A stretch of DNA of 64,000 nt, taken from Dasypus novemcinctus. Taxonomy: Eukaryota > Chordata > Mammalia > Cingulata > Dasypodidae. The position numbers and the translations under genes were made by a program. The stretch is from NCBI RefSeq assembly GCF_030445035.2, contig NC_080690.1, forward strand, positions 34,932,796 through 34,996,795, read 5' to 3'. A model generated the notes under the pieces. It ran no database searches. It had not been told where the DNA came from and saw only the letters and a program-made list of their open reading frames with translations. Below, one piece after another: positions 38,640 through 50,567 of the stretch (position 1 is its first letter; each line of letters starts with the position of its first letter).

Positions 38640-39355
38640 GTCCTTAGCAGCAGGATTAGGGAGCTCAGACCTGGCCTCACATCACTTACAGTCTGGGTGG
38701 GTGACAGATTTACTCAATCCTTCGTTCACTTACAACAATGAGAAGCCCTTGCTAAGATATGGGAGACAAAAATGCATTGATTCCCATGACCTCATTCTGT
38801 ACAGAGACTGGGGAAAACTGGGAATTGGAGCATGGTGGGTGGGCCCCGGGATTCAAGAGGCAGGTAGAGGCACAGTAAAAGGATTTGTACCCTTGCTCCT
38901 GAAAGGGTGGTCCCCCGACTGGTAGCACTGCCACCACCAGGTTCACCATCTTCAAACGGCTCAGCCCCTGAGGATTACTTCCCGTCCTGGGCATGGCTCT
39001 CTTCTTCAGGTGCTACTGACCACGCGGAGCTGAACTTGCTCGTTACCCACCCAGACCTCCTCATGCAGAGACCTCACCACAGACCGGTGGACCTGGGCTC
39101 TATCCTGCCCTCTCCCACTGGCGGTGTGACTAGGACAAGCACCAACACCTGGCTTCGCTGCTGTAAAATGGCCCCTTGGTAGCTGTGAACTCTGACTGCA
39201 CACTGTTCTCACCTGGCAAGCTGTTAAAGAAGCCTGACGCCAGGACCCCACAGCCAGACACTGTGACTTAATTGGCTTGGGGAGGGCGCCAGAAATTTGT
39301 GGTTTCCAGGCTACATATAATACTATATTGTGCACCCAGGGTTGACAACCAGGAA
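38640..39355. other. unique sequence with weak MIR traces
   Basis: A possible MIR core near 39085-39180 ('ctgctgtaaaatggcccctt'). No gene seen. Confidence 0.35.
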
Positions 39356-39361
39356 ACCAGA

Positions 39362-39555
39362 TCCCAGGTTCTCAAACTTCTGGGTCCATCAGGATTAACT
39401 GGAGTGCTCCTTAAGGATTCAGATGCCCAGGCCCGCCCAGACTTCTGGGTCAGAATTTCCACACTGGAGAGGTGGGCTGGGAGGTGGCTGGGCCCGAGCA
39501 TGTTTGACCAATTCCCTAGATGATGCAGACACACACCAAGGTTTGAGAAGCCCTG
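39362..39555 (+). mobile_element. MER20-like hAT element
   Basis: 'caggttctcaaacttctggg' at the start and 'aaggtttgagaagccctg' at the end are inverted termini. The middle ('ttaactggagtgctccttaa', 'acttctgggtcagaatttcc') follows MER20. Confidence 0.7.
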
Positions 39556-40655
39556 GAAGCAATAGCCTCTGAGGCCTCTTTCAGGTCTGACTCCAAGGTT
39601 CTCTCACTTAATGATTCTGCTCTTTCTCCCCGTGCTGAAGCTAACCATCGCTGGTGAGCAGAGGCGTCATCAGCCTGTGAGCTAAGCTTCAGCGTCCCCT
39701 GAGAATGCAGCCAGCTGGCAATGGTGGAGGAAAGCAGTAAACACATTTGACTTTTCTTTATCAGCTCTGCCACGTACATGATGTGTGAGAGGACAGGGGC
39801 CTGTGTCAAGGCCAGCGGGCTGCTGAGGCCTTGTGCTAGGGCCAAGGGCAGGTTCCATCCCTGCTCCATTTGCCCTGCCCCCTGACTTGGTCTAAAGGTG
39901 GGTACTAGCCACAGGGGACCCTAGCTCCAAATCCAGTGTAATGAGAAAGATGAGCTGTGTCAGCCCCCAGGGCGGACTAGAGCAATACCTTGACTCCCAG
40001 ACCATCCAGGTTTGGAGTCAGGAACCAAGAGGCAGGCTTGGGGCAAACTCTGGGCTGAGTTTTGACTCTGCCCTCACTCAGAGAGGCCATCCTGGTGTCT
40101 TCCTTTCCTCCACGCAGCTTGTGGTGAATTGATGGAGTGAAATTTATTGTGGGTAATGGAGTGCCAAGCTCCTTATTGCTAATGGATGATTTCAAATGTG
40201 GAGAAGGATTTATTAAATAAGTCAAGCATACGCCTCCGAGGAAGATTGCTGCAAGTGAAAACAATTATATAGTTAAATAAGGAGGAAAGAAATTTTAAAT
40301 GCATTTTTAAAGTTCTCTAAATCAGTTTAAATCTGTGATTTTAAAAGGTTGGTATGAGGGTGGGGGTAGAGATTAGTTTTACCAAATTACTCATCTAGCT
40401 TTTTTGTTGTTTATTTTTTTTGTTCAATAAGAGACCAACTGCCCTTTTTGGCTGTCATTTAAAGAGGTTGATAGGTGTTTGGATAAAAAAAAAAATGAAG
40501 GCAGTCAGACCTAGTTTGGTAGCTTCCTGCAGTTCCCAAGTTTCCAGTTTCCTTGGTGTGTAAGTCTGCTCTCTCAGAGTAGAAGGAAGGAGTCGGGAAA
40601 GCAGTGGGAACGGGCACTCAGAGAGAAGGACCAGGGAACCTTGCTCATATTAGAC
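39556..40655. other. unique sequence, nothing recognised
   Basis: No gene or clear repeat. Confidence 0.4.
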
Positions 40656-40659
40656 AGTG

Positions 40660-40830
40660 GTTCAGAGCCTTGGTGCTTCAAGGGATTTTGAAGGACATTT
40701 GGTCAATTTCATTGTGTAGATGGAGAAGTTGAAGCCCAGAGATGGGAAGGAATTTTCTTAAGGTCACACAGCTCATAGATTGCGAGTTTCTCCATTGCTT
40801 GCATCATAAAATGGGAATGATAATATTGAC
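40660..40830 (-). repeat. MIR fragment
   Basis: 'gatggagaagttgaagccca' and 'cttaaggtcacacagctcat' are the reversed MIR core. Confidence 0.75.
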
Positions 40831-41555
40831 TTCACAGGGGAGTCTGGGTGGAGACCAGGAGATGGGAGCGAAAGTGCTTGGTCCTGGAAGGGGGGTGCTA
40901 TGGGAGGAGGATTGGCCGTGGACCATGGTGGGTTCATTTTTGTAAGGGGCCGGCCCCCTCGGCTCCTCCCCCAGCTCTGCAGCCTGGATGACTGCCAGCT
41001 GAGGTTCCCACTCAGCTGACGAGAGGCACAGGCAGCCACAAGCCCTTGACATTTTCCTTAAGATGGTGACAGCTGGTGGGACTTTTGACTAAAGGAATAA
41101 AGGGCAAGCAGGCAAAAATAATGTTAGTGTGTTAAAAGTGGTTTGAAAAGGATCTGGACCATCTGTTCAGCCACAGTGGTTTTATTGGGTGGGGGGAGAT
41201 GTGCAGGGAAAAAAAGCCCTTTTTTCCTCCCCTGCTCCTGGACCTCACTCCATCAGGGTCTACTCTGAGAAACTTTATCAAGCCTGAGAGTTTTTCTTTT
41301 GCCTCACTCAGCCTTTCTTTCTGGTCCCAGCGCTTGTCCTCATTTTTCTTACTGAAAAGGGATGTTCTTAATTTCCCCAGTTTCTAATGAAGTACTAGAT
41401 CTGCGAAGTCCAGTATACTTGGCTCCTAAGACAGGTTTTTGGTTTTGGAATTGATAGTGTTTGCTGTTTGTGAGGCTGATTCTTTGATAAGGGAAATGAC
41501 ACTTTGACAGGGATTTGCTCTACATTGGAATATGATGGTTTTTATCTCCTACAGT
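40831..41555. other. unique sequence, nothing recognised
   Basis: No gene or clear repeat. Confidence 0.4.
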
Positions 41556-41559
41556 TTTA

Positions 41560-42892
41560 TACTTTTCTTCTGCTGACATTTCTTAAGTTTGCCTGAGATA
41601 CTATTCAGGTTCTTTTTTTTTTTCTTTTGTGAATAGGGTTATAAAAATACATCTTCTAATTCATTATTGCTGTGGTATATAGAAGTTATTAATTTTTGTT
41701 TGCTGATTTTGATGAACTCATATTTGATTTTAATACTTCCTTGGTTTTGGTGGATTTTCTAGGTAGGTGGTTATATTGACTGCAAATACTAATACTTCTG
41801 TCTTTTCTTGTTTAGGGATATACTTATTTCAGTCTCTTGTCTGTCTCCATGGGCAAGCCCTCTAGGACAATGTTGAACAGTAGCAAAGATTGTGGGCACC
41901 CTTATTTGATCTTGACTTTAATGGGATTTTACCGTTAACTGTGATGTGTCCTGTGACAGTCTATGGTAGAAAGGCAGCATCAAGTTGAGTTTTTTGATTT
42001 TTTAAATCAAAAACAGGTGCTAAATTTTAACAAAGTTCAGCATCATTTGAGATCATCTGTTGAAATAATTGTAATGTAAGTGAGAAACTTTGATGGATTT
42101 TCTAGTGTTGAAGCAGTTTTACATTTCTGTTCATAATGTATTATTCTCTTACTGCATTACTGGTTTTGATTTTCAAATACTTTAGTTGGGATTTTTTCAC
42201 GTTTGCTCATAAATGATTTTGGCTTAGGTTTTTCCCTTTTGTCTTGTGTTTTTCTTGTCCAGTTTTGGTACTGGGTACTGAGTATACCTACTGGGTTATA
42301 AAGTAAGTTGGATAGTTTTTAATCTTCTCCCATGCCCTGGAGCAGTGCATGGCACGGAATTATGGGTTCTTTGAATGTTTGGTAGAACTTTCCCTTAAAC
42401 ATTCTCACCTTGGTGTGTGTTGTGTGTGTGTGTTGTGTATTTGTGTGTGGAGGGGAGTTACATCTTTTATTACTATTTCAACTTCTCCTATAATTATTAG
42501 TCTTTAATGATTTTCTTCTTGAGCCAATTTTTGGGATTTATTCTTTCCCAGGAAAGTATCCAATTAATTTCGATTTTCAAAAATTTTTGGTATAAATTAG
42601 GATATATGTTCTCTTTAATTTAAAGTATGTTTTGTCTCTTTATATCCTCATTTTCAATGTTGTTTATTTCTATCATCCTTCCCCACTCTACTCCTAATCT
42701 TTCAGTCCTGCCACAAGCTATTCTAGTTTATCCATCTTTTCAAAGAACCAACTTTTAGTTTACTGATCTACACTATTGATTTTTTTTGTTTTCTACTTAA
42801 TTATTTTTTACATTTTATTGTTATTAATATCTTCCTCTAATTTCATTTGGTCGATTTTGGTTTTCTTTTTCTAGCTTTTTGAGTTAAAAGTT
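41560..42892 (-). mobile_element. ancient L1 ORF2 fragment
   Basis: Antisense ORF2 landmarks include 'ggacaatgttgaacagtagc' and 'caaagaaccaacttttagtt', with many indels and stops. It ends abruptly at 42892, which is also the inner edge of the inverted-repeat arm. Confidence 0.75.
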
Positions 42893-43662
42893 ATAACAAT
42901 AATCCTTAATCGTGTTGGAATAAAAGAAGAGGTGTTCCCAATACAAATCTCTGAAATCCCTGAAAAGAGAAAGTCAGATGAGGGAGACTGAAGGAGAAAA
43001 CCATATCCCAGTTGGAAAAAGGAGGGATCTGCTGCAAAAAGTGGGTGAAGCAGCTTTAGGAACCCTAAAGTCAGGGGCAACAGGAGGAACCCCAGGGATA
43101 GGTTGGGGTACTCAGGAAAATTGACACCCTGGAATCAAAACCATGGGATTTCCTTTATGATTTAGTACATGAATAACCTTTAATGTTCAATTGCGTGACT
43201 GAAAATAATAAGCAGTATCTCTCTGTTAACCATTGTATTTACTAAATCATACTTCCAGATTATACTTTATATGTTATTCAGTTCTTTTCTGTCTCTTCCT
43301 GGTTACAGTTCCTTGATCTGGTGGTTTCTGAGATGTGTGCAACAAAGAAATGACAAAAATCTATAGACCTGACATATGTTAGACAATTTTATATAATTCT
43401 CAGACTAAACAGGAAAAATATTACTCTTTAGAAATAAATAAAAGATGAGAAGCCATATAACAAACTTGAGGTATATAGAAAAATGTACAGTCTTAACTGC
43501 AATTCTTAGAAAACGAAATAAGTAAACTTTTAACTCAAAAAGCTAGAAAAAGAAAACCAAAATCAACCAAATGAAATTAGAGGAAGATATTAATAATGAT
43601 ACAATGTAAAAAATAATTAACTAGAAAACAAAAAAAATCAATAGTGTGGATCAGTAAACTAA
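42755..43662. repeat. 138-bp inverted repeat with ~630-bp spacer
   Basis: Arm 42755-42892 is the near-exact reverse complement of 43525-43662, with about six differences by eye. The spacer 42893-43524 includes about 270 bp (42893-43160) that I cannot place in any repeat family and whose composition is less AT-rich than the arms. Confidence 0.85.
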
Positions 43663-43720
43663 CTTACTATAGTCTTATTCATGTTATTTATATTTTAGTT
43701 TATATTATTTATTTTTATTA
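43480..43720 (+). mobile_element. L1 ORF2 fragment, sense orientation
   Basis: Contains the sense version of the ORF2 stretch in the left arm plus a little flanking L1-like sequence ('cttagaaaacgaaataagta'). Confidence 0.65.
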
Positions 43721-44365
43721 TTATCTTGTCATCACCAATGTCTATTATTATTATTTCTTTCGCTATTATTTCTAGGGATTTACGTTAAGTAGGAATATAC
43801 ACAAACTCCTGCACTTTCTACGCATTGAAGACTGGTATTTTAAACCAAGGCTCCAAATGCGAGGTGAGTTATGGGACTAGATGTCATCTGGGGTATGGCC
43901 GACTGCAGCTCTGACAAGCCCATCCATGGTTGTGGCGCTCTTCTCTATCTTCAGCTGGGAATTTCCCGTGTGCTTATCTCCATTGCTAAGATGTTCTCCA
44001 GCTTGACTCTGGTTTGGGAAGTCTGTGAACTTAGACGTGCTTGCCACTGGCTGACAGGCCTTGCAGTATCAATGTGAGAGGAGAACTGGACTTCAAGACT
44101 CTCGCTTGCTTCCTTGTGTCTGGCATGAGGGAATGTGGTGGACCGTGTGATGTCACCCAGATTCCCCTTCAGGGTTAAACAACTACAAAGACTGTATTTT
44201 CCCACTTGCTGGCAGTGTCTCTGGTGTAGAAATCTCAGCTCTTAATCCTTCAGGATTGCCTTGGGCAAAGAGAGTTCGCACTGGTCACACCCCTTCTTAG
44301 ACAGCCACAAAACCTCTAGCTCAACCCTCTTGCATCACCTCAGGCAGTTCTGAAGGATCATCTCA
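43721..44365. other. non-coding, nothing recognised
   Basis: No gene or clear repeat. Confidence 0.35.
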
Positions 44366-44369
44366 CCCT

Positions 44370-44742
44370 CAGAACTCCTCGCACTCCTGTATTCATTGAC
44401 TAGTTGGGGCCTCATATTAGGCAGAGTGTATGACCTCGCCCTTTGTGCCAGTCTATGGGATGAGAGCAGATGTGATGCCAGCAGCAGCTTGAAATTAGCT
44501 CGGATTGTGGGCTTGCCCTCTTCTGCCATCACCATAAGGGAAACATACCCTGGCTGGCCCGCTGGTCCTGGGATACATGGAGCAGACCTGAACCCAAACC
44601 CAGCTGAACTCACATGAGTTCAGTAGAACTGCCTCACCCAACACACCAATGTGTGAGCGAGAAGAAACAGGTATTTTACGCCACTAACTATCAGCTTGTG
44701 GTTTGCTACATGACATTATTGTGGCAATAGCCAACTGATACA
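44370..44742 (+). repeat. MLT1-like LTR, diverged
   Basis: 'agatgtgatgccagcagcag', 'gggcttgccctcttctgcca', 'gccatcaccataagggaaac' and 'ttattgtggcaatagccaac' occur in the order of this LTR class. Confidence 0.65.
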
Positions 44743-45560
44743 CCATTCTTCCCGAATCCAGCCTAGGGTATTCATTTCCCAGAAAACAACCCTTAACCCG
44801 AGGGCTTGGCCGGATGGTAAGCACTTCAGATCAGCTTCAGGTTAGCAGGTCAGTGGTTTATAAGGAGGAAGGCAGGGACTGTCGCAGAAAGGAGAAGGAA
44901 AATGAGGCGGTCAATATTGCTCAATTGTGCCGTTTGATGACTGCAAATGGGAAGAGCTGGGACTGAAAGGATGTACAGGAGGAATCAGTGGGATTGGATG
45001 GGGGTTGTTTTTTTGCCTTGGGGCTTCCGTGAGGTTGCCCACCAGGATAGAGGGGCCAGTAACCCTGACCTTGCCCTTAAATGTGGTCAGAGCTATGGCT
45101 CCTGGGCATATCTGGGGAGCAGGGAACAACTGTGCCGGCAGCAGAAATTATACCTTCAGAATGGACTTTATGAAAATGCAGAATTGAGCTGTGTCAAAAC
45201 ACCCTGACTTGCATATTAGGAAAGTCAAGGGAGAAGTTACTTTGTTTTCCTCCTCCTCAATGAAAAGATGATTTTTAAGGAGACTTTACTGCAGCTCGCT
45301 TCTTTCGCTTAAGTGAATTTCAAATGCTACTGTAAATTCCATTCATTATTTATACAGCCTCAGCTCCCTTGAGAACATAAATGCCTTACAGGAAAGAAGG
45401 AGCTATCAAGTCCATGCAGGGTGGGGAGGGACTCAGGGGGTCAGATCTTAGGGCATAGGGAAAGGGTCTAGAGTGTTCACGAGGAATCTGATTGGGAGGT
45501 AGTGGGCTTCACATGGAGACAGCCAGAAGAATTTCTAAGAGCATCTGGACCTAGGGAGTT
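44743..45560. other. unique sequence, nothing recognised
   Basis: No gene or clear repeat. Confidence 0.4.
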
Positions 45561-45564
45561 TTCT

Positions 45565-45725
45565 ATACCTTCCTGGTCCTAAGGATCACCTGAGACACTT
45601 GTTAAAAATACGCATCTCCAGGTTCCTCCTGTAGAGATTCTATTTTAGCAGATCTGGAAAGCGGTCCAAAATTCAAAACTTTAAAGAAGCACTCCAGGTG
45701 ATGCTTGACAACTAGGCTTGCTTGG
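45565..45725 (+). mobile_element. MER20-like fragment
   Basis: 'aaggatcacctgagacactt', 'gttaaaaatacgcatctcca' and 'ctccaggtgatgcttgaca' follow MER20 order. Confidence 0.65.
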
Positions 45726-45984
45726 GAAATCCTGACTTTATCAAGCTGCCTCATTTTATAGAGGAGTAAATAGAGGTCCATGGAGGAGTCTTGCCCCAGA
45801 TCACAAAGCCCCAGGTATAGGTAGGCCACAGACAAGACAAGATCTTTGAGACCAATAGCAGGATGTAGGATGACCAATTTGCAGCCACCCTGGGGCTGAC
45901 AGTCTAGTCTGCAGGTTCACCGGTCCCTTGCATCCCTGCTTTTGGCTCCTCATTTCCTCTCTGTAAGGAAGCCAAAGGTAGGGT

Positions 45985-46330
45985 TCCTGGAACCCAAAAG
46001 GAACCAGTTCAAATCCTGTCTTTACTTCTGACACACGATGTGACCTTGGGCAAACTGTATAACTTCTCTGAGCCATCAATATGAGTATTAAATGAGATAA
46101 TGTATCTCTACTTGGTTGGTGCTTAAGAAGTAATTATCTTATACTAAGTGCCAGATCCCTTCCTAAGCACCTTATATACAGTATTAATTCATTTAATAAT
46201 TTTTAAAAAGCCCATCATCAATCCATTTTAAGATTAAGGAAAGGGAAGAACAGAAAATTCAACTGACATTCAAAATCAAGCATATAGTGAGTGTGGAGTG
46301 GAGGCGCACTTGAACTCGGGCAGTCTGTGG
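45985..46330. repeat. two MIR copies, head to head
   Basis: 45985-46110 is plus ('agttcaaatcctgtctttac', 'gatgtgaccttgggcaaact'). 46130-46330 is minus ('actaagtgccagatcccttc', 'tgaactcgggcagtctg'). Confidence 0.7.
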
Positions 46331-47785
46331 CTCTCTTCTTCCTTTGAAGGAGGGCCTGAGTGATACCCAGCATGGCCTTCTATGGGCCCTCGATCATAAG
46401 TCGACATCGATAAGTGCTTGGTGAACTAAATCGAGATTTAAAGTCAGGCTGAGAAAGGCCCTTCCAGTGTGGCTGAGGGTGGGGGGTTAACGTGGGGCGG
46501 TTGGAGGGCAGAAGAGGCTGTGGGGGAAAGAGGCCTGCAGGGAAGGTGGGGCACTGGCTTCAGCACCAATTCTTGGGAATTGTAGGCTGATTTCAGGCTG
46601 AACAATTAGCGTTGAAATGCGCAGAAGCCAAGACGTTTCCTTGCATTGTCGCCTGCAATAAAGAAAAATCCAGACTGAACTGGCTGCTTCCATTAGAAGT
46701 GATGTAACGAGCTAGCTTTGGCCTAGTTTTCTTCAAGCAGGCGGCCCCCTGGCTCTCCCACACCCTTCTTTCTGAATCTGCTAATGACAGCTACCGCCAT
46801 CTAGTGGTCCAAGTGCCCCTACACAGATGGGGAAAAAGGCTGATTCTGGACCTCAAGGACTAGAAGACAGCTCAGGAACGACCCTCCCTTCCCCAACGAA
46901 AAGAGCGCCTGATCGTAGTAAGGAGTTTTATTCCGTCAAAGCATGTCCATATATATATATATTTTTTTACTTCATTAGGTCTTCTTAACAATCAAGGGAT
47001 CAGACTAGGGCAGGGAACTCCATTTTATGGATGAGGAAACAAGACCTTACAGGGGAGGGATCTTATTCAAGAATTGTACTGTCTGCTATTGATGAACTAG
47101 GACTGGGTGGCCCAGAAGAAGTGACACGGAGAAGTTGTTACTGGGTCCCTTGATGTTTCCTTGGACAAATGAATAGAAGATACCTGAGAGCTCCTGAGCA
47201 CGTCTCTGCATTTCAGCACGACTTTGCAGATTTTTCTCTGAATGAGAATCCTCTGGTGGAACATCTGGGCTGATAGTGTTCATATGGGAGGTTTCAGAAG
47301 AGGCTGAACAATACTGCCTCTGCCAGCTCTAGAGCACGTTACAGGAATCGTGGTTAGAGTTTATCCCTTCTTTAAAGATGGAGAAAGATGGAGTCTTAGA
47401 GAGGCAGAGTGACTAGGCTTAGATCACACAGTGGCAGAATTGTGAAGGTTAAAACCTCTTCCTTTTCAACCCTTCTTTCCGTTCTGTACACTCTGGTAAT
47501 TGCTGGCATCTGGAGGCTGCAAAAACCATGTCAGGCACAAATTACTGTTTTTGGCCCAGGGTGAAAATCAGACTCCAGTATCTTGCAAGCCAGGCCACAA
47601 AAGGTGCAAAGGAAGAGAGAGGTATTTGTTTCTGCATTTGTAACATCAGTAATTCTCAAACTTTTCAAATGGAATCTTAGGCAGGACTTAAATAGTGGAG
47701 GAGATAAAAGTGGGGAAGAACTCACCCCCCTGGGCGTCTTCCCAGTTCCTTCAATACAGATTGAATACCCAGGCATTGCAGGAGG
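46331..47785. other. unique sequence with MIR scraps and a TA tract
   Basis: Reversed MIR cores at about 47010-47060 ('attttatggatgaggaaaca') and 47380-47450 ('gattagatcacacagtggc'-like). (TA)n at 46949-46962. No gene seen. Confidence 0.4.
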
Positions 47786-47789
47786 GAGC

Positions 47790-47960
47790 ACTGGATGGGG
47801 AGTCCTACCACCTGGGTTCTGGTCCCTGCTCTGGCAGGGGCTTGCTGTGTGGCCTTGAGAGTCATGCTCTCACTCTGATCCTCTCCCAGTTTCCTCATTC
47901 GTAAAGCAAATCTGATCTTCCTACTTCCCAAAGTTGTAGAGAAAATCAAATGGAGGGAAT
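47790..47960 (+). repeat. MIR SINE
   Basis: 'cacctgggttctggtccctg', 'tgctgtgtggccttgagagt' and 'cagtttcctcattcgtaaag'. Confidence 0.85.
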
Positions 47961-48430
47961 GGGCATGAAAATGATTTGCTATATCCATAAAGTGCCCCTT
48001 TTCTTTTTGTATTTGAGGTAAAATTTATGTACAATAAAAATGCATGGAAAGCATGCAAATTGGGAAGAGAGAAATAAAACTATCTCTATTCACAGATAAC
48101 ATGATCTATGTACAACATCCCAAAGCAACCACAAGAAAACTACTAGAGCTAATAAACAAATTCAACCAAGTTGCAGGATACATGAGTAACACTTAAAAAT
48201 CAGTTTTGTTTCTATACAACATCCCTGAACAATCCAAAAAGAAAATAAAGAAAACAATTCTGTTTACACTAGCATGTAAACAAATTGAATATCTAGGAAT
48301 AAATTCAACTGAGGTGAAAGACTTGTATACTGAAAACTAAAAAAGCACAGCTGAAAGAAATTAAAGAAGACCTAAATAAATGGCAAGACAACCCATGTTC
48401 ATGGATTGGAAGACTTAATATGAAGATGTC

Positions 48431-48452
48431 AAAAGTGCCTCAAACAGTGCTC

Positions 48453-48503
<51 letters not shown>

Positions 48504-48875
48504 GGCCCCTGCGCAAGGATGACACCCAAATTCGTGAAGCGTTCCATATTTTTTTTTCAAATTCCTTTTCTACATTTATTGAGATAATTGTTTGTCTTTT
48601 ATCCTTTAATCTGTTAATATGATGATATATGTTGATCGATTTTCTAATACTATAACAAATTTTCTTAAACCCAACTTGACATGATGTGTATTTATAAATT
48701 TGAGTGTGCATGTGTGTGTTTATGTGTTGATACTACTTTGATTAGAATTTTTGCCTCTGTGTTCATGAGTGAGACTGGCCTGTAATTGTTTTCCTCTTAG
48801 CACCATTGGTATTGAGCTTGTCTAATAAAGTAATCTTGAGAATAAAAAAAAAAAAAAAAAAAAGTGCCTCAAACA
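48431..48875 (+). mobile_element. chimeric retrocopy: U6 snRNA fused to antisense-L1 transcript, poly(A), 16-bp target duplication
   Basis: AAAAGTGCCTCAAACA occurs at 48431-48446 and 48860-48875. Between them lie a complete U6 (48447-48553) with extra T's, then about 290 bp (48558-48842) that is L1 ORF2 in antisense ('gagtgagactggcctgtaat', 'ttttatcctttaatctgtta'), then AATAAA signals and poly(A). The outer duplication and single tail indicate one L1-driven integration of a template-switch product. Confidence 0.9.
48447..48553 (+). pseudogene. RNU6: U6 snRNA retropseudogene, full length
   Basis: 107 nt, from GTGCTCGCTTCGGCAGCACA to the terminal T run. It differs from canonical U6 (from memory) by one base, a C for G at 48526 (U6 nucleotide 80). 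U6 is the catalytic spliceosomal RNA transcribed by pol III from an upstream PSE/TATA promoter. Here the upstream DNA is L1 ORF2 sequence with no such promoter, so a functional gene is unlikely. Confidence 0.93.
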
Positions 48876-49151
48876 ATCTACAGATTCAACAGAAGACCTA
48901 TAAAACTCCAGTAGCCTTTTTTCTTTCTTTTACAGAAATAGAAAAGCCATTCCTCATATGGAATTGCAAGAGGTCCTAAATAGACAAAATATTCTTGAAA
49001 AAATAAGAAAAAAGTTGGAGACCTCACATTTCCAGATTTCAAAATGTACTACAAAGTCACAGCAATCAAAACTGCGTGTTATTGGCATAAAGATAAACAT
49101 ATAGACCAATGAAATAGAATTGGGAGTCCAGAAATAAACCCGCACATCTAT

Positions 49152-49408
49152 TGCCTATTAATTTTTTTTTTTTTTTTTGAGGAGCAGGGCCAGGGATTCA
49201 AACTGGGACCTCATTAGCAAGAAGCAGACACTCAACTTTTGAGCCACATTGGCTCCCCTGAGTTGTTTTTCTGTTTGTTTGCTTGGTTTTTTGTTTGTGT
49301 ATAACTCTGATTTTTTTAGGAGGCACTGGGAACTGAACCTGGGACCTCTCATGTAGGAAGCAGGTGCTCAACTGTTTGAGCCACATCCACCTCTGCCTAT
49401 TGATTTTT
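49152..49408 (-). mobile_element. dimeric tRNA-derived SINE with 15-bp target duplication
   Basis: Poly(T) at left, then two reversed tRNA-like units with B boxes ('attcaaactgggacctc' and 'gaactgaacctgggacctc'). TGCCTATT[A/G]ATTTTT flanks both ends. Same family as 24675-24898. Confidence 0.82.
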
Positions 49409-50384
49409 GACAAGGGTGCCAAGTACATTCAATATAGGAAATAATAATCTCTCTTCAACAAATGGTGATGGGAAAACTACCTATCTACATGAAAAAAAAA
49501 AAAAAAAGAAGATGATGGACCTCTTACCTCACCCCATATACAAAAATTAACACAGAATGGACCAGTGACCTAAATATAAGAGCTAAAACCATAAAATTCT
49601 TAGAAGAAAATATAGGAATTTCCATGACCTTGGATTTGGCAATGGATTCTTAGCTATGATACCAAAAGTATGAGCAACAAAAGAAAAAAATAGATAAATT
49701 GCACTTCATCAAAATTAAAAACTTTGGTATATAAAAGGACATTATTAATAAAGTGAAAAGACCACCTACAGAACAGGAGAAAATAATTGCAAATTATAGA
49801 TCAGATAAGATCTATAAAAAGACAAACAATCCAATTAAAAAATGGACAAAGGACTTGAATAGACATTTCTCCAAAGAAGATATACAAATGGCCGATGAGC
49901 ACATGAAAAGATACTCAGTATCATTAGTCATTAGGGAAATGAAAATCAAAACCACAATGGGATACTACTTCATCCCACTAGGATGGCTATTACTTAAAAA
50001 AAAAAAAAGGAAAATAAGTGTTTTTGAAGATGCAGAGAAACTGAAACACTGACAAATAGCTGGTGGAAATGTAAAATGGTACAACCACTGTGGTAGCAGT
50101 TTGGCAGTTATTCAATAAGTTAAACACAAAATTACCATATGACCTGGCATTTCCACTTCTAGGTATATATCCTAAGGAACTGATAGTAGGAACTCAAAGA
50201 GATATTTCTACACCTATATTCATAGCAGTATTATTTACAATAGCCAAAAGTTGGAAACAGCCCAAGTGTTCATCAACAGATGAATGGATAAACAAAATGT
50301 GGTTTATACATGCAATTGAACATTATTCAGCTGTAAAAAGGAATGAAGTTCTGATACACACTACTACATGGAGGAACCTTTTTT

Positions 50385-50567
50385 TTTGTCTTTATTTATT
50401 TTTGTAATATTACATTCAAAAAATATGAGGTCCCCATATACCCCCCACCCCTCTTACCCCACTCCTCCCCCCATAACAACAATCTCCTCCATCATCACGA
50501 GACATTCATTGCATTTGGTGAATACAACTCTGAGCACCGCTGTACCTCATGGGCAATGGTCCGTTAT
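50385..50567 (-). mobile_element. young L1 3' UTR fragment
   Basis: Poly(T)-rich start, then the complement of the end of the young 3' UTR ('aaaatatgaggtccccatat', 'gagacattcattgcatttgg'). It sits in the ORF2/UTR of the plus L1 and replaces about 10 bp of it. No target duplication seen. Confidence 0.75.

Noticed and set aside
48447-48553. Functional U6 snRNA gene
   Set aside because: It lies inside an L1-generated target duplication with L1 sequence directly upstream, and I see no PSE or TATA box at the required distances.
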